From the NCBI GenBank assembly GCA_964521025.1, contig CAZFPK010000018.1:1-56326 (forward strand): 56,326 nucleotides of DNA, in the 5' to 3' direction. The DNA is from DRTC01 sp964521025 (GTDB taxonomy: Bacteria > Cloacimonadota > Cloacimonadia > Cloacimonadales > TCS61). Each line of letters starts with the position of its first letter. Position 1 is the stretch's first letter. The translations under genes and the position numbers were made by a program. The notes under the pieces are model-generated. The model ran no database searches, had not been told where the DNA came from, and was given only the letters and a program-made list of their open reading frames with translations. Of this stretch, positions 49,166-56,326 are shown piece by piece.

Positions 49166-52045
49166 ATGAAAAAAACTATTATATTTATTGTGTTAATTTC
49201 TTATGGTATATTATTATCGGGACATCCCAAATTCCCATCAAACAAATTCGTTGAAACTGTTGATTTTGAACATATCCGAGCAGATTCTGCTCACGGTTTC
49301 GATGTCCAAAAATATGATATTACTCTCGAGATAGATGATCAAACCCATTATATTGAAGGAACTGTGATTGCTGATGTGATAGCTGAGGAAACTCTGACGC
49401 AAATCCAATATGAATTGGAAAGTCTAAATGTGAATGAAGTTCTGGTGAATGATGAAATTGTGACTTTCACACACACAAACGGTTTGATCACGATCGAGCT
49501 GGGAACGATAAATCCGGGAGAGGAATTTTCAACTTCTGTCAATTATTCCGGTTATCCGGTCTTGAGCAACGATATTTACCATCTCGGGATGATCTTCGGG
49601 AACAATTATGTTTTCACTCTTTCCGATCCGAGCGGCTGCCGCTGGTGGTTTCCTGCTTATGATCATCCCTGGGATAAAGCGGAAGTTGATTTTCATGTTA
49701 CGATGCGGGATGACTGGCTGGTCGCTTGTAACGGTATCAGAACAGGAATCGAAGATAACGGTAACGGAACGAAAACACATCATTGGGAAGGAGAAAACCC
49801 GATGGTAACATTTTTACCGTGTATAACCGCCGCGAATTTTTTGGAAATAAACCAGGATTTTAATGAGATTCCAATCCAGAATTTTGTGACCGGAGCATAT
49901 TATGACGATGCTTTTGAAGATCTCAGCAATTTACCTTTTATGATGGAAGTTTTTTCAGAAAAATATGGAGATTACCCTTTTGAAAAATACGGAAATGCGA
50001 TCGTTCCGATGGTAACATTCGGAGCAATGGAACATCAAACCATGACAACTCTCGGAGTTTCGTTCATCGATGGCAATCATGGTGGAGAAACAACCATTGC
50101 TCATGAACTGTCTCATCAATGGTTTGGAAATTGCCTGACTCCGCTGACCTGGGTGGATGTCTGGCTTTCGGAAGGATTTGCAACTTACTCGGAAGCGCTT
50201 TATATGGAAGAATGGCAGGGATTTCAGGCAATGATAAATTATATGATCGTAAACATCCAGAATTACTATAAAAACTGGGCTGCCGGGAATTCTTATACTG
50301 TTTATGATCCGGATTATAACAATTATTTCACTCCGGCAACTTATGAAAAACCTGCTTCAGTTTTGCACATGTTAAGATTATTGGTGGGAAATGAAACATT
50401 TTTCGAGATCATGCAGACTTATTTCCAAACATATTATAATCAAAATGTGATCACATCCGAATTTAGAGAAGTTTGCGAACAAGTCAGCGGATTGGATCTC
50501 GAGCAATTTTTCCAGCAGTGGATCTTTGAACAGGGTCTTCCAGCATTTGAATATACTTGTTTTGTCAAAGATTATGATACTAATCCCGAAATTCTGTTTT
50601 GTGTAAAAACTATTTCAAATACCGATACAGAATTTTATCAACCAGTACCGTTCCAAGTAAATTATCGAACACGCACAGATTCTATAATTGTTGACTCAGC
50701 TCCGAACATTCCTGCAGAAACGATAGCCGGTCCGTTTACAACAGGATTTGAAGAAATTGAATTTGATCCCAATAGCTGGATTCTTTCCAGAGGTGAAACT
50801 TTTAAGTGTATGGAAATTACCGGCGTTTACGGTTTAGATAATATGGTGGTTATTTACTGGAACGATTTGTGGGAAGATTTCACAGTTGATGGTTACAATT
50901 TATATAGAAGCGAATCAATTTATGAACCTTTTGAAATAATAAATTCGGAATTAATTGCTGAAAATTCCTATTCGGATAATGAAGTTATTAATGGAACAAC
51001 ATATTATTACAAAGTAAATGCTGTGAAATATGAGGATTTTCAATCACCGTTTTCACCTATTGTTGGCGTAACTCCCATCGATTTTCCCCTCGATCAGGGA
51101 ATTTTGGTGATCGATGAAACGCGAGACGGAACCGGGGGACAGGGAAATCCCGATGATGAGATGGTCGATAGTTTCTACCAAAGTGTGATCGAGCCGGATT
51201 TTACGGTTTATGATTATGAGGCTGAAGGAGAACCGGGTCTTGAATTTCTGATAAATTATTCGACCATCATCTGGCACGATGACGATCTTTCCCAGCATTA
51301 TATTTCCGATAATATAGATGATCTGGGATGTTACCTGGCTGGAGGAGGAAATTTAATCATCTCCGGGTGGAAAACCGCGTATGAAATTCCACTCAGTTTT
51401 ATCAATAATTTCTCAGCTTGTGAACAGGTTCAGGTTGTTGCAGCCTGGGAATTTATCGGGGCTTCTTCCGAAGATTATAATGATTTGAACATCGATCCTG
51501 ATAAATTAAATCCGGCATTTGAGGGAACACTTCCGTATTCCTGCATTTTTCCTGAAGCAGAAAACGGGATTTTTAATTTTATCGGAACTGAAGGCAGCGA
51601 ATATGAAGGAGAAATATGCGGATTAAAATCCCAACCAAACGGAATATTCGTTCTTCTGGGATTCCCGCTATATTTCTTTTCTGAAGATGAAGTAAACGGT
51701 TTTCTGACACAACTTCTCGCTGAAATCGGGGAAACAGGGAGCGATGATCAAATAATAGAAGCAGAAAAATTCTTTGTGATTACATATCCGAATCCGTTCA
51801 AGCAAACCACAACAATTTATTTTAACACCGAAAACACCGAGAAAAACACCGAAATAATTATTTACAATCTAAAAGGACAAAAAGTGAAAACTTTCTCAAA
51901 TCAACAAATCAACAGGTCAGCAGATCATAAAATTACCTGGAATGGTAACGATGAGAATCAGAAACCCGTTGCTTCCGGAATTTATTTATATAAATTCAAT
52001 GCAGGCAATTTCAAAGTTACAAAAAAAATGTTGTTAATCCGTTAG
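49166..52045 (+). CDS. Secreted M1-family aminopeptidase with sorting domain
   Basis: A 959-residue gluzincin. After a signal peptide (KTIIFIVLISYGILLSG) comes an M1 N-terminal beta domain (FDVQKYDITLEIDDQTHYIEG), the substrate motif GAMEH at residues 286-290 in place of GAMEN, and the zinc motif HELSHQWFG at 313-321 with the third ligand Glu in WLSEGFATYSE. A fibronectin-III-like region (VYGLDNMVVIYWND, DGYNLYRS) lies near 555-640, a further domain near 645-860, and a FlgD-like sorting domain begins ITYPNPFKQTTTIYF. ATG 49166 is chosen with CGGAGG at 49151-49156; ATG 49145 would put seven residues before the signal. It trims N-terminal residues from peptides, presumably at the cell surface. 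Confidence 0.88.
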   Translation: MKKTIIFIVLISYGILLSGHPKFPSNKFVETVDFEHIRADSAHGFDVQKYDITLEIDDQTHYIEGTVIADVIAEETLTQIQYELESLNVNEVLVNDEIVTFTHTNGLITIELGTINPGEEFSTSVNYSGYPVLSNDIYHLGMIFGNNYVFTLSDPSGCRWWFPAYDHPWDKAEVDFHVTMRDDWLVACNGIRTGIEDNGNGTKTHHWEGENPMVTFLPCITAANFLEINQDFNEIPIQNFVTGAYYDDAFEDLSNLPFMMEVFSEKYGDYPFEKYGNAIVPMVTFGAMEHQTMTTLGVSFIDGNHGGETTIAHELSHQWFGNCLTPLTWVDVWLSEGFATYSEALYMEEWQGFQAMINYMIVNIQNYYKNWAAGNSYTVYDPDYNNYFTPATYEKPASVLHMLRLLVGNETFFEIMQTYFQTYYNQNVITSEFREVCEQVSGLDLEQFFQQWIFEQGLPAFEYTCFVKDYDTNPEILFCVKTISNTDTEFYQPVPFQVNYRTRTDSIIVDSAPNIPAETIAGPFTTGFEEIEFDPNSWILSRGETFKCMEITGVYGLDNMVVIYWNDLWEDFTVDGYNLYRSESIYEPFEIINSELIAENSYSDNEVINGTTYYYKVNAVKYEDFQSPFSPIVGVTPIDFPLDQGILVIDETRDGTGGQGNPDDEMVDSFYQSVIEPDFTVYDYEAEGEPGLEFLINYSTIIWHDDDLSQHYISDNIDDLGCYLAGGGNLIISGWKTAYEIPLSFINNFSACEQVQVVAAWEFIGASSEDYNDLNIDPDKLNPAFEGTLPYSCIFPEAENGIFNFIGTEGSEYEGEICGLKSQPNGIFVLLGFPLYFFSEDEVNGFLTQLLAEIGETGSDDQIIEAEKFFVITYPNPFKQTTTIYFNTENTEKNTEIIIYNLKGQKVKTFSNQQINRSADHKITWNGNDENQKPVASGIYLYKFNAGNFKVTKKMLLIR

Positions 52046-52079
52046 AAATTTGATCAAGTTAATTTTAGAGTAAAACAAT

Positions 52080-52179
52080 TTTGGAGTAAATCAACAGTGT
52101 TGTTTTTGAGTTATTTACAACTCATCATTTTTAGAAGCGACTTTGTCGCTTAACATTAACGCGGTTAATGTACTCCAAA
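52080..52179 (+). repeat. Inverted two-unit hairpin element, copy A3
   Basis: TTTGGAGTA (52080-52088) and TACTCCAAA (52171-52179) are perfectly complementary. The inner hairpins are AATCAAC/GTTGTTT with loop AGT (52089-52105, one mismatch), GAGTT/AACTC (52108-52123), AAGCGAC/GTCGCTT (52135-52151) and ACATTAAC/GTTAATGT with loop GCG (52153-52171). The last stem is CATTAAC here, CAATAAC in A2 and CAATATC in A1, with both sides changed together. It lies 35 bases after the peptidase stop. Confidence 0.75.
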
Positions 52180-52185
52180 TGGAAA

Positions 52186-52225
52186 CAACTGCGTTGCTTA
52201 ACAATAACACGCTTATTGTACTCCA
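52186..52225 (+). repeat. Half copy of the hairpin element, A4
   Basis: CAAC-TGC-GTTG (52186-52196), CAATAACACGCTTATTG (52202-52218, one mismatch) and TACTCCA (52219-52225) correspond to the right-hand unit of A3. A further TACTCCAA follows at 52234-52241 just before GGGAGG. There is no left-hand unit. Confidence 0.6.
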
Positions 52226-52256
52226 TAAGTATTATACTCCAAGGGAGGAAATAAAA

Positions 52257-52565
52257 ATGATAGTAACCTGCGTTTTAGTGAATGTAAAACCGGATTTTAT
52301 TGAAGACTTCATCGAAGCAACGACTGAAAATCATCTCCATTCCGTACAAGAACCCGGTAATATGAGATTCGATGTTCTGCAGAACAAAACCGATCCGTCG
52401 CGATTCACTCTTTATGAAGCTTATGAATCGGAAGAACCCGCTGCTGCTCATAAAACCACAAAACATTATTTAAAGTGGCGAAAAAAAGTTGCCGGATGGA
52501 TGGCAAAACCCCGCGAAGGAATTCACCATGATGTTATTTGCCCGTTAGATAGAACAAAATGGTAA
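52257..52565 (+). CDS. Antibiotic biosynthesis monooxygenase (ABM)-like protein
   Basis: A 102-residue ferredoxin-like dimeric alpha-beta barrel protein of the ABM/LsrG type. It has TCVLVNVKPDFIEDFIEATT, then SVQEPGNMRFDVLQNKTDP, FTLYEAYESEEPAAAHKTTKHYLKW, the order and length (about 95-105) typical of the family. Members include quinol monooxygenases and the AI-2 isomerase LsrG; specificity is not predictable. ATG 52257 is chosen with GGGAGG at 52243-52248, which follows the half element A4; a longer open frame from 52143 covers the repeat and is not believed. Confidence 0.85.
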   Translation: MIVTCVLVNVKPDFIEDFIEATTENHLHSVQEPGNMRFDVLQNKTDPSRFTLYEAYESEEPAAAHKTTKHYLKWRKKVAGWMAKPREGIHHDVICPLDRTKW

Positions 52566-52582
52566 GTTAAAAAATTTAGCTT

Positions 52583-52711
52583 GATGTAATTGATTTCGAG
52601 ATATATGAAGTTAAACGGTAAGGATTTGAATTCAAAAAAATCTATCAATTCCTCGCTTCGTTTAGGAGTCGATGGATTTTTCATAGAAAATAATTCTCCG
52701 CTTTTGAGAAA
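52583..52711 (+). repeat. Dispersed repeat E, copy 1, upstream of the GGDEF gene
   Basis: GTAATTGATTTCGAG (52583-52597) opens a segment whose later part ATCAATTCCTCGCTTCGTTT and AGGAGTCGATGGATTTTT (about 52644-52681) aligns with copy 2 at 54747-54791. Both copies end shortly before the start codon of the next gene, and neither gene has another clear leader. Confidence 0.5.
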
Positions 52712-54661
52712 ATGAAAAAAATAAAATTCCCTTTTTTAATCATGTTTTTTTCTCTCCTGAACTTATACTCGGAGAGCAGCATCGACAGTCTGGAATTCAG
52801 GTTAAAAAATAGTATTCTTCAAAGTGAAGAAAAAATAGAAATCCTGAATAAATTAGCAAAAGCATATTGGGATGTATTACCTGAAAAAAGTATCGAATTT
52901 GCCGAACAAGCTTTACATTTAGCAGAGGAATCCAAAAATATAAAAGGAAAAGCAGATGCTCTGAACAATATTGGCGGTGGTTATATTTATTCTGATGAAT
53001 ATCGGAAAGCTTTGGAATATTTTCAAAAATCAAAAAAAATTCGGGAAGAAATCGGAAATAAAAGAGATATTTCACATTCTTTGAATAATATTGGAAATTG
53101 TTTCCTTGGGCTTAATAATTATAAAGATGCCCTGGAAAACTATCTAATGATGCTGAAAATCCATGAAGAGATCGATGATAAATCTGAAATTGCAGTATCA
53201 TCAAGTATTATTGGAGATGTTTACCAGACTCTGAGCAGTTATGAAAATGCTCTGGAGCATTACCTGAGATCTTTAAGATTGTTTGAAGAACTTCAAGATA
53301 AGAATGGTATTTCCAGCGTTTTAATTAGTATTGGAGTAGTTTATTCCGAACTGCGTTACAATGATAATTCATTAAAATGTTTTCAAAAAGCTCTGGTTAT
53401 TTTTGAAAAATTTCAAGACAAAATAAATATAGCTAATGCTTTGAACAATATTGGAAATGTTTATTCTGACGATGGTGATGAAAATAAAGCACTCGAGTAT
53501 TATCTCAAAGCATTGGAAATTGCCGAAGAACTCGATGATAAAAACGGGATTGCTTCTTATTTAAACAATATCGGTATTGTTTACAGCAATCAGGGGAATC
53601 ATGAAAAAGCACTGGAAAATTATCATAAATCACTAAAAATTTCAGAAAATATCGGTGATGAATATGGTGTCGTTCTTATACTAAATAATATAGGTTCATC
53701 ATACCTGGAATTAAAAAACCTGGAAAAAGCATCTACTTTTTTGGAAAAAGCCGGTAGAATGGCTCAAGAAAAGCAGATTAAAAACTTAATAATGACTACT
53801 GATTATAATTTTTCTGATCTTTATAAAAGAAGAAATAATTATCAAAAAGCCTACGAATATTTCAAATTATATGCAGAATTGAAAGACAGTATTTTCAGTG
53901 AAGAAAAACTCGATAAAATAGCAAAATTAGAAATTAAACAGGCAGTGGAAAAAAAAGAACAGGAAATTGAAATTTTAAAAAAAGACAAAGAAATTCATGA
54001 ACTCATAGTTTCCAGGCAAAGATTTCAAAGGAATTCTTTACTGATCGGCTTTATTTTAATTTTGATCCTCTTTTTTGTAATCTTTAATCGTTATCGCATC
54101 AAAATAAGGGCAAACAGAGAAATCAAAAACAAGAACATGCAATTAACAGAAGCGTACAAAAAAATGGATAAACTTTCCCGGATTGATACATTGACCGGAC
54201 TTCCCAACCGCAGGCATATTCTGGAGAAAATCGAAGATGAAAAAACCCGTTTTGAGCGATTCAGGGAAACTTTTGTTTTAATTATTTCCGATATCGATAA
54301 CTTTAAAAATTTCAATGATAAATATGGACATGATTGCGGGGATTTTGTACTCTCTTCGGCTGCCGGACTCCTCAAAAATATTATCAGAAAAATCGATATT
54401 GTGGCGCGCTGGGGAGGAGAGGAATTTCTTTTCCTCTTACCGAATACAGACCTAAAAGGCGGGAAGATCATTGCTGAGAAAATCAGGAAAAAACTTGATA
54501 CTTCTTTCTTTAGATTTAAGGATATTGAACTTAAAATAACAATGACTTTTGGAGTTAGCGTTTTTACTAAATCAATGGATATTGACGATTGTATAAAAAA
54601 TGCTGATCAAGCATTATATCAAGGGAAAAATGGTGGGAAAAACTGTGTGGTTGGAAATTAA
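52712..54661 (+). CDS. TPR-sensor diguanylate cyclase (GGDEF)
   Basis: A 649-residue membrane signalling protein that makes cyclic di-GMP from GTP. A signal sequence (IKFPFLIMFFSLLNLYSES) leads into about eight tetratricopeptide repeats (residues about 60-380; units such as ALEYYLKALEIAEELDDKNG and LNNIGNVYSDDGDENKALEY), a coiled linker, one membrane helix (LLIGFILILILFFVIF, about 443-460) and a GGDEF domain. The domain has DTLTGLPNRRHI, DIDNFKNFNDKYGHDCGD, the active-site GGEEF near residue 568 and an RKID I-site just before it, so product inhibition is expected. The TPR domain is periplasmic by this topology. There is no strong ribosome-binding site; ATG 52712 follows repeat E. Confidence 0.88.
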   Translation: MKKIKFPFLIMFFSLLNLYSESSIDSLEFRLKNSILQSEEKIEILNKLAKAYWDVLPEKSIEFAEQALHLAEESKNIKGKADALNNIGGGYIYSDEYRKALEYFQKSKKIREEIGNKRDISHSLNNIGNCFLGLNNYKDALENYLMMLKIHEEIDDKSEIAVSSSIIGDVYQTLSSYENALEHYLRSLRLFEELQDKNGISSVLISIGVVYSELRYNDNSLKCFQKALVIFEKFQDKINIANALNNIGNVYSDDGDENKALEYYLKALEIAEELDDKNGIASYLNNIGIVYSNQGNHEKALENYHKSLKISENIGDEYGVVLILNNIGSSYLELKNLEKASTFLEKAGRMAQEKQIKNLIMTTDYNFSDLYKRRNNYQKAYEYFKLYAELKDSIFSEEKLDKIAKLEIKQAVEKKEQEIEILKKDKEIHELIVSRQRFQRNSLLIGFILILILFFVIFNRYRIKIRANREIKNKNMQLTEAYKKMDKLSRIDTLTGLPNRRHILEKIEDEKTRFERFRETFVLIISDIDNFKNFNDKYGHDCGDFVLSSAAGLLKNIIRKIDIVARWGGEEFLFLLPNTDLKGGKIIAEKIRKKLDTSFFRFKDIELKITMTFGVSVFTKSMDIDDCIKNADQALYQGKNGGKNCVVGN

Positions 54662-54666
54662 TCAGA

Positions 54667-54813
54667 ATGTGATTGATTCCGAGTTCTAAGGAGCAGGATA
54701 AAAAGGACTTGAAATAAATAGACATGAAATTTATGATTTGAAATTCATCAAATCCTTTCTGTGTTTGGAGTCGAAGGATTTTCTATTGAAAAAATTTTTG
54801 TGCTGCATAAGAA
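54667..54813 (+). repeat. Dispersed repeat E, copy 2, upstream of the iron dehydrogenase
   Basis: GTGATTGATTCCGAG (54667-54681) opens a stretch like copy 1, and ATCAAATCCTTTCTGTGTTT with GGAGTCGAAGGATTTT (54747-54782) forms the hairpin AAATCCTT/AAGGATTT. It ends at the start codon region of the pseudogene. Confidence 0.5.
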
Positions 54814-56013
54814 ATGAATAAAAAAAAATATATTAACAAATTTTCCTTTTCCCGAATTCCGAAAATATCTTTTGGAAAAGGAGAACTTAACAACTTGTGT
54901 GAAAAAATTTCCGGATTTGGTAAAACTGCTTTGATTGTAACAGGTTCGAGCTCTTTCAGATCTTCCGGGAAATTAGATATTATTTTAAATCTTCTCAAAA
55001 AAAAATCTCTGAATTTTTTCATTATTTCAGTTAAAGGTGAACCGTCTCCTGATTTTGTCGATGAAAATGTAACTGCATTTAAAGATAAAAAGATCGAGGT
55101 TGTTGTATCGATTGGAGGTGGAAGTGTGATCGATGCAGGCAAAGCGATTTCTGCCATGTTGACTCAAGAATGTTCAGTTCTCGATTTTCTGTAAGGAATT
55201 GGAAAAGGGATTTCTCATAATGGGAAAAAACTTCCTTTTATCGCAGTACCGACAACAGCCGGAACCGGCAGTGAAGCGACCAAAAACGCAGTTTTAAGCA
55301 AGGTTGGTCACAATGGTTTCAAAAAATCTTTGCGTCATGCTAATTTCATTCCGGATATTGCTTTGATCGATCCGGAATTAATGCTTTCCTGTCCTGCGGA
55401 TATTTCTGCTGCCTGCGGAATGGATGCTTTTACCCAACTCCTCGAATCTTATGTTTCCGTAAAATCATCACCAGTTACAGATACTCTGGTTTTAAGCGGT
55501 ATCGAATCTCTGAAAAACAGTTTAATTCCTGCTTGTTCAATTGGGGTGAATGATATAAATGTTCGTTCGGCGATGGCATACGCTTCCTTGATCTCAGGAA
55601 TAACTCTGGCAAATGCAGGTTTGGGAATTGTACATGGTCTGGCTTCGGCAATCGGAGGATTTTTCAATATTCCGCATGGAGTTATTTGCGGAACTTTGGT
55701 TGGTGCAGCAACTAAAATCAATATTCAAAAATTAATGAAATCAGATTCTAAAAATATGATTTATCTGAAAAAATATGCTGAAATCGGAAAAATGATTTCC
55801 GGGAATCAACAAGACAATATCGAAGAAAATAATAAATTTATAGGTGAAAAAATCTCTGAATGGATAGAGATTTTGCCTATCCCGAAACTATCTGAATTCG
55901 GTATCAAAGAATCTGATATAAAAAAAATTATAAAAAGTAGCGGAATTAAGAATAATCCGGTAAAACTGGATCAGGATGATATGAGAAAAATATTATTGGA
56001 TAGAATTCGATAA
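54814..56013 (+). pseudogene. Iron-containing alcohol dehydrogenase with in-frame stop
   Basis: The frame from ATG 54814 to TAA 56011-56013 encodes a complete group III (Fe-dependent) alcohol dehydrogenase of about 400 codons, except for one TAA at 55192-55194. Before it are FSFSRIPKISFGKGELNNL, the NAD-binding IGGGSVIDAGKA (about residues 100-111) and CSVLDFL; directly after it, in the same frame, GIGKGISHNGKKLPFIAVPT and TAGTGSEATKNAVL, then the metal-binding HGLASAIGGFFNIPHGV. A single change such as GAA to TAA explains it. Decay, sequencing error and programmed readthrough all fit; decay or error is more likely. Substrate of the intact family would be a primary alcohol or similar. No ribosome-binding site is clear. 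Confidence 0.85.
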
Positions 56014-56326
56014 AGTTATGGAATCATAACCAAAATGAAAATATGTTTGAAATAAATATCGATAATTTAAAAGACATTTATTGAATTATCTTTCGTCTAT
56101 TTTGAATTGTATAAATTTTTCAGCCTGATGAATCAGGGTGTTACTCTGAAAAAAAAATAAATTCCAATAAAAGTCTATCAAAATAACACCACAATTCATT
56201 GTGGTGGGACAAAGATAACAAAATATCCTGAACCATTTTAATGGTTTTTTTATGAAATTGTTATATTCAACTTATACCTAAATATCTAAAGTATCTTTCT
56301 AATTAAAAGACGTCCCTCTTTTTTAG
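56014..56326 (+). other. Downstream region with hairpins
   Basis: No gene seen. It contains CACCACAA/TTGTGGTG with loop TTCA (56187-56206) and a terminator-like hairpin listed separately. A short CCTGAT/ATCAGG hairpin lies near 56125. Confidence 0.5.
56231..56251 (+). terminator. Intrinsic terminator after the dehydrogenase locus
   Basis: AACCAT/ATGGTT with loop TTTA is followed by a run of T. Confidence 0.6.

Noticed and set aside
52143..52256. N-terminal extension of the ABM protein
   Set aside because: It would translate the hairpin repeats; GGGAGG and the family length support ATG 52257.

Overview
The window reads as chromosomal DNA of a low-GC, AT-rich Gram-negative bacterium of the FCB (Fibrobacterota-Chlorobiota-Bacteroidota) type, most likely Candidatus Cloacimonadota or a close relative. 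The clues are several large secreted proteins ending in type IX-style C-terminal sorting domains (an NPFN-type start, FlgD-like Ig fold and a basic KKMLL-type end), two PorV/PorQ-family barrels, a TonB/ExbB/ExbD set and paired DUF5683 proteins. The assignment is an inference from gene content. No 16S rRNA or other taxonomic marker is present.

Layout. 1-6250: an orphan sorting-domain fragment, then an isocitrate/isopropylmalate dehydrogenase, an HD-domain protein, a broken four-helix-bundle (S23-type) gene and two large aconitase-family hydro-lyases, each with the swivel domain fused on. Together they look like a citrate/homocitrate/isopropylmalate-type 2-oxoacid route. 6265-8012: a repeat-rich patch with a chloramphenicol-phosphotransferase-like kinase and a REP-associated tyrosine transposase (RAYT) surrounded by seven copies of one 33-nt palindrome. 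8028-16373: an SLC12-like permease, methyltransferase, saccharopine-dehydrogenase-like protein, glutamine synthetase, two orphan antitoxin-like genes, flavodoxin-like reductase, arylamine N-acetyltransferase-like protein and DUF4416. 16658-21800: glyS, a TumE-like toxin behind a broken antitoxin gene, an aspartate aminotransferase, a small membrane protein and a PfkB kinase. 22137-34914: lipM followed by a long plus-strand cluster (TonB-dependent receptor, ExbB, two ExbD, TonB, a 1001-aa secreted protein, a PorV-like barrel and a sorting-domain cargo), closed by a strong terminator. 35261-49005 runs on the minus strand: truA, an EcfT-like protein, a TPR lipoprotein with a TonB domain, a histidine-ammonia-lyase-family gene, two DUF5683 proteins, an M6 metalloprotease behind a second PorV-like barrel, tRNA-Leu and a CIRCE-controlled groEL. 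49166-56013 returns to plus: M1 peptidase, antibiotic-biosynthesis-monooxygenase-like protein, periplasmic-TPR GGDEF protein and an iron alcohol dehydrogenase with an in-frame stop.

Most striking is a family of intergenic elements (about 1423-1555, 4346-4441, 52080-52179, plus a half copy at 52186-52225). Each has two inverted units made of GGAGT, a hairpin with a CCGTG-like loop and a second hairpin. Stem sequences change between copies with pairing preserved. The 3' CTCC arm lies just before the Shine-Dalgarno GGAG of the next gene, which would allow a translational switch as well as a mobile-repeat explanation. Second is the RAYT with its own REP palindromes. Third is an ammonia-lyase whose MIO triad is Ala-Cys-Gly instead of Ala-Ser-Gly. 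Several genes are broken by lost A residues or premature stops. Whether these are real decay or sequencing error cannot be settled from this sequence alone.
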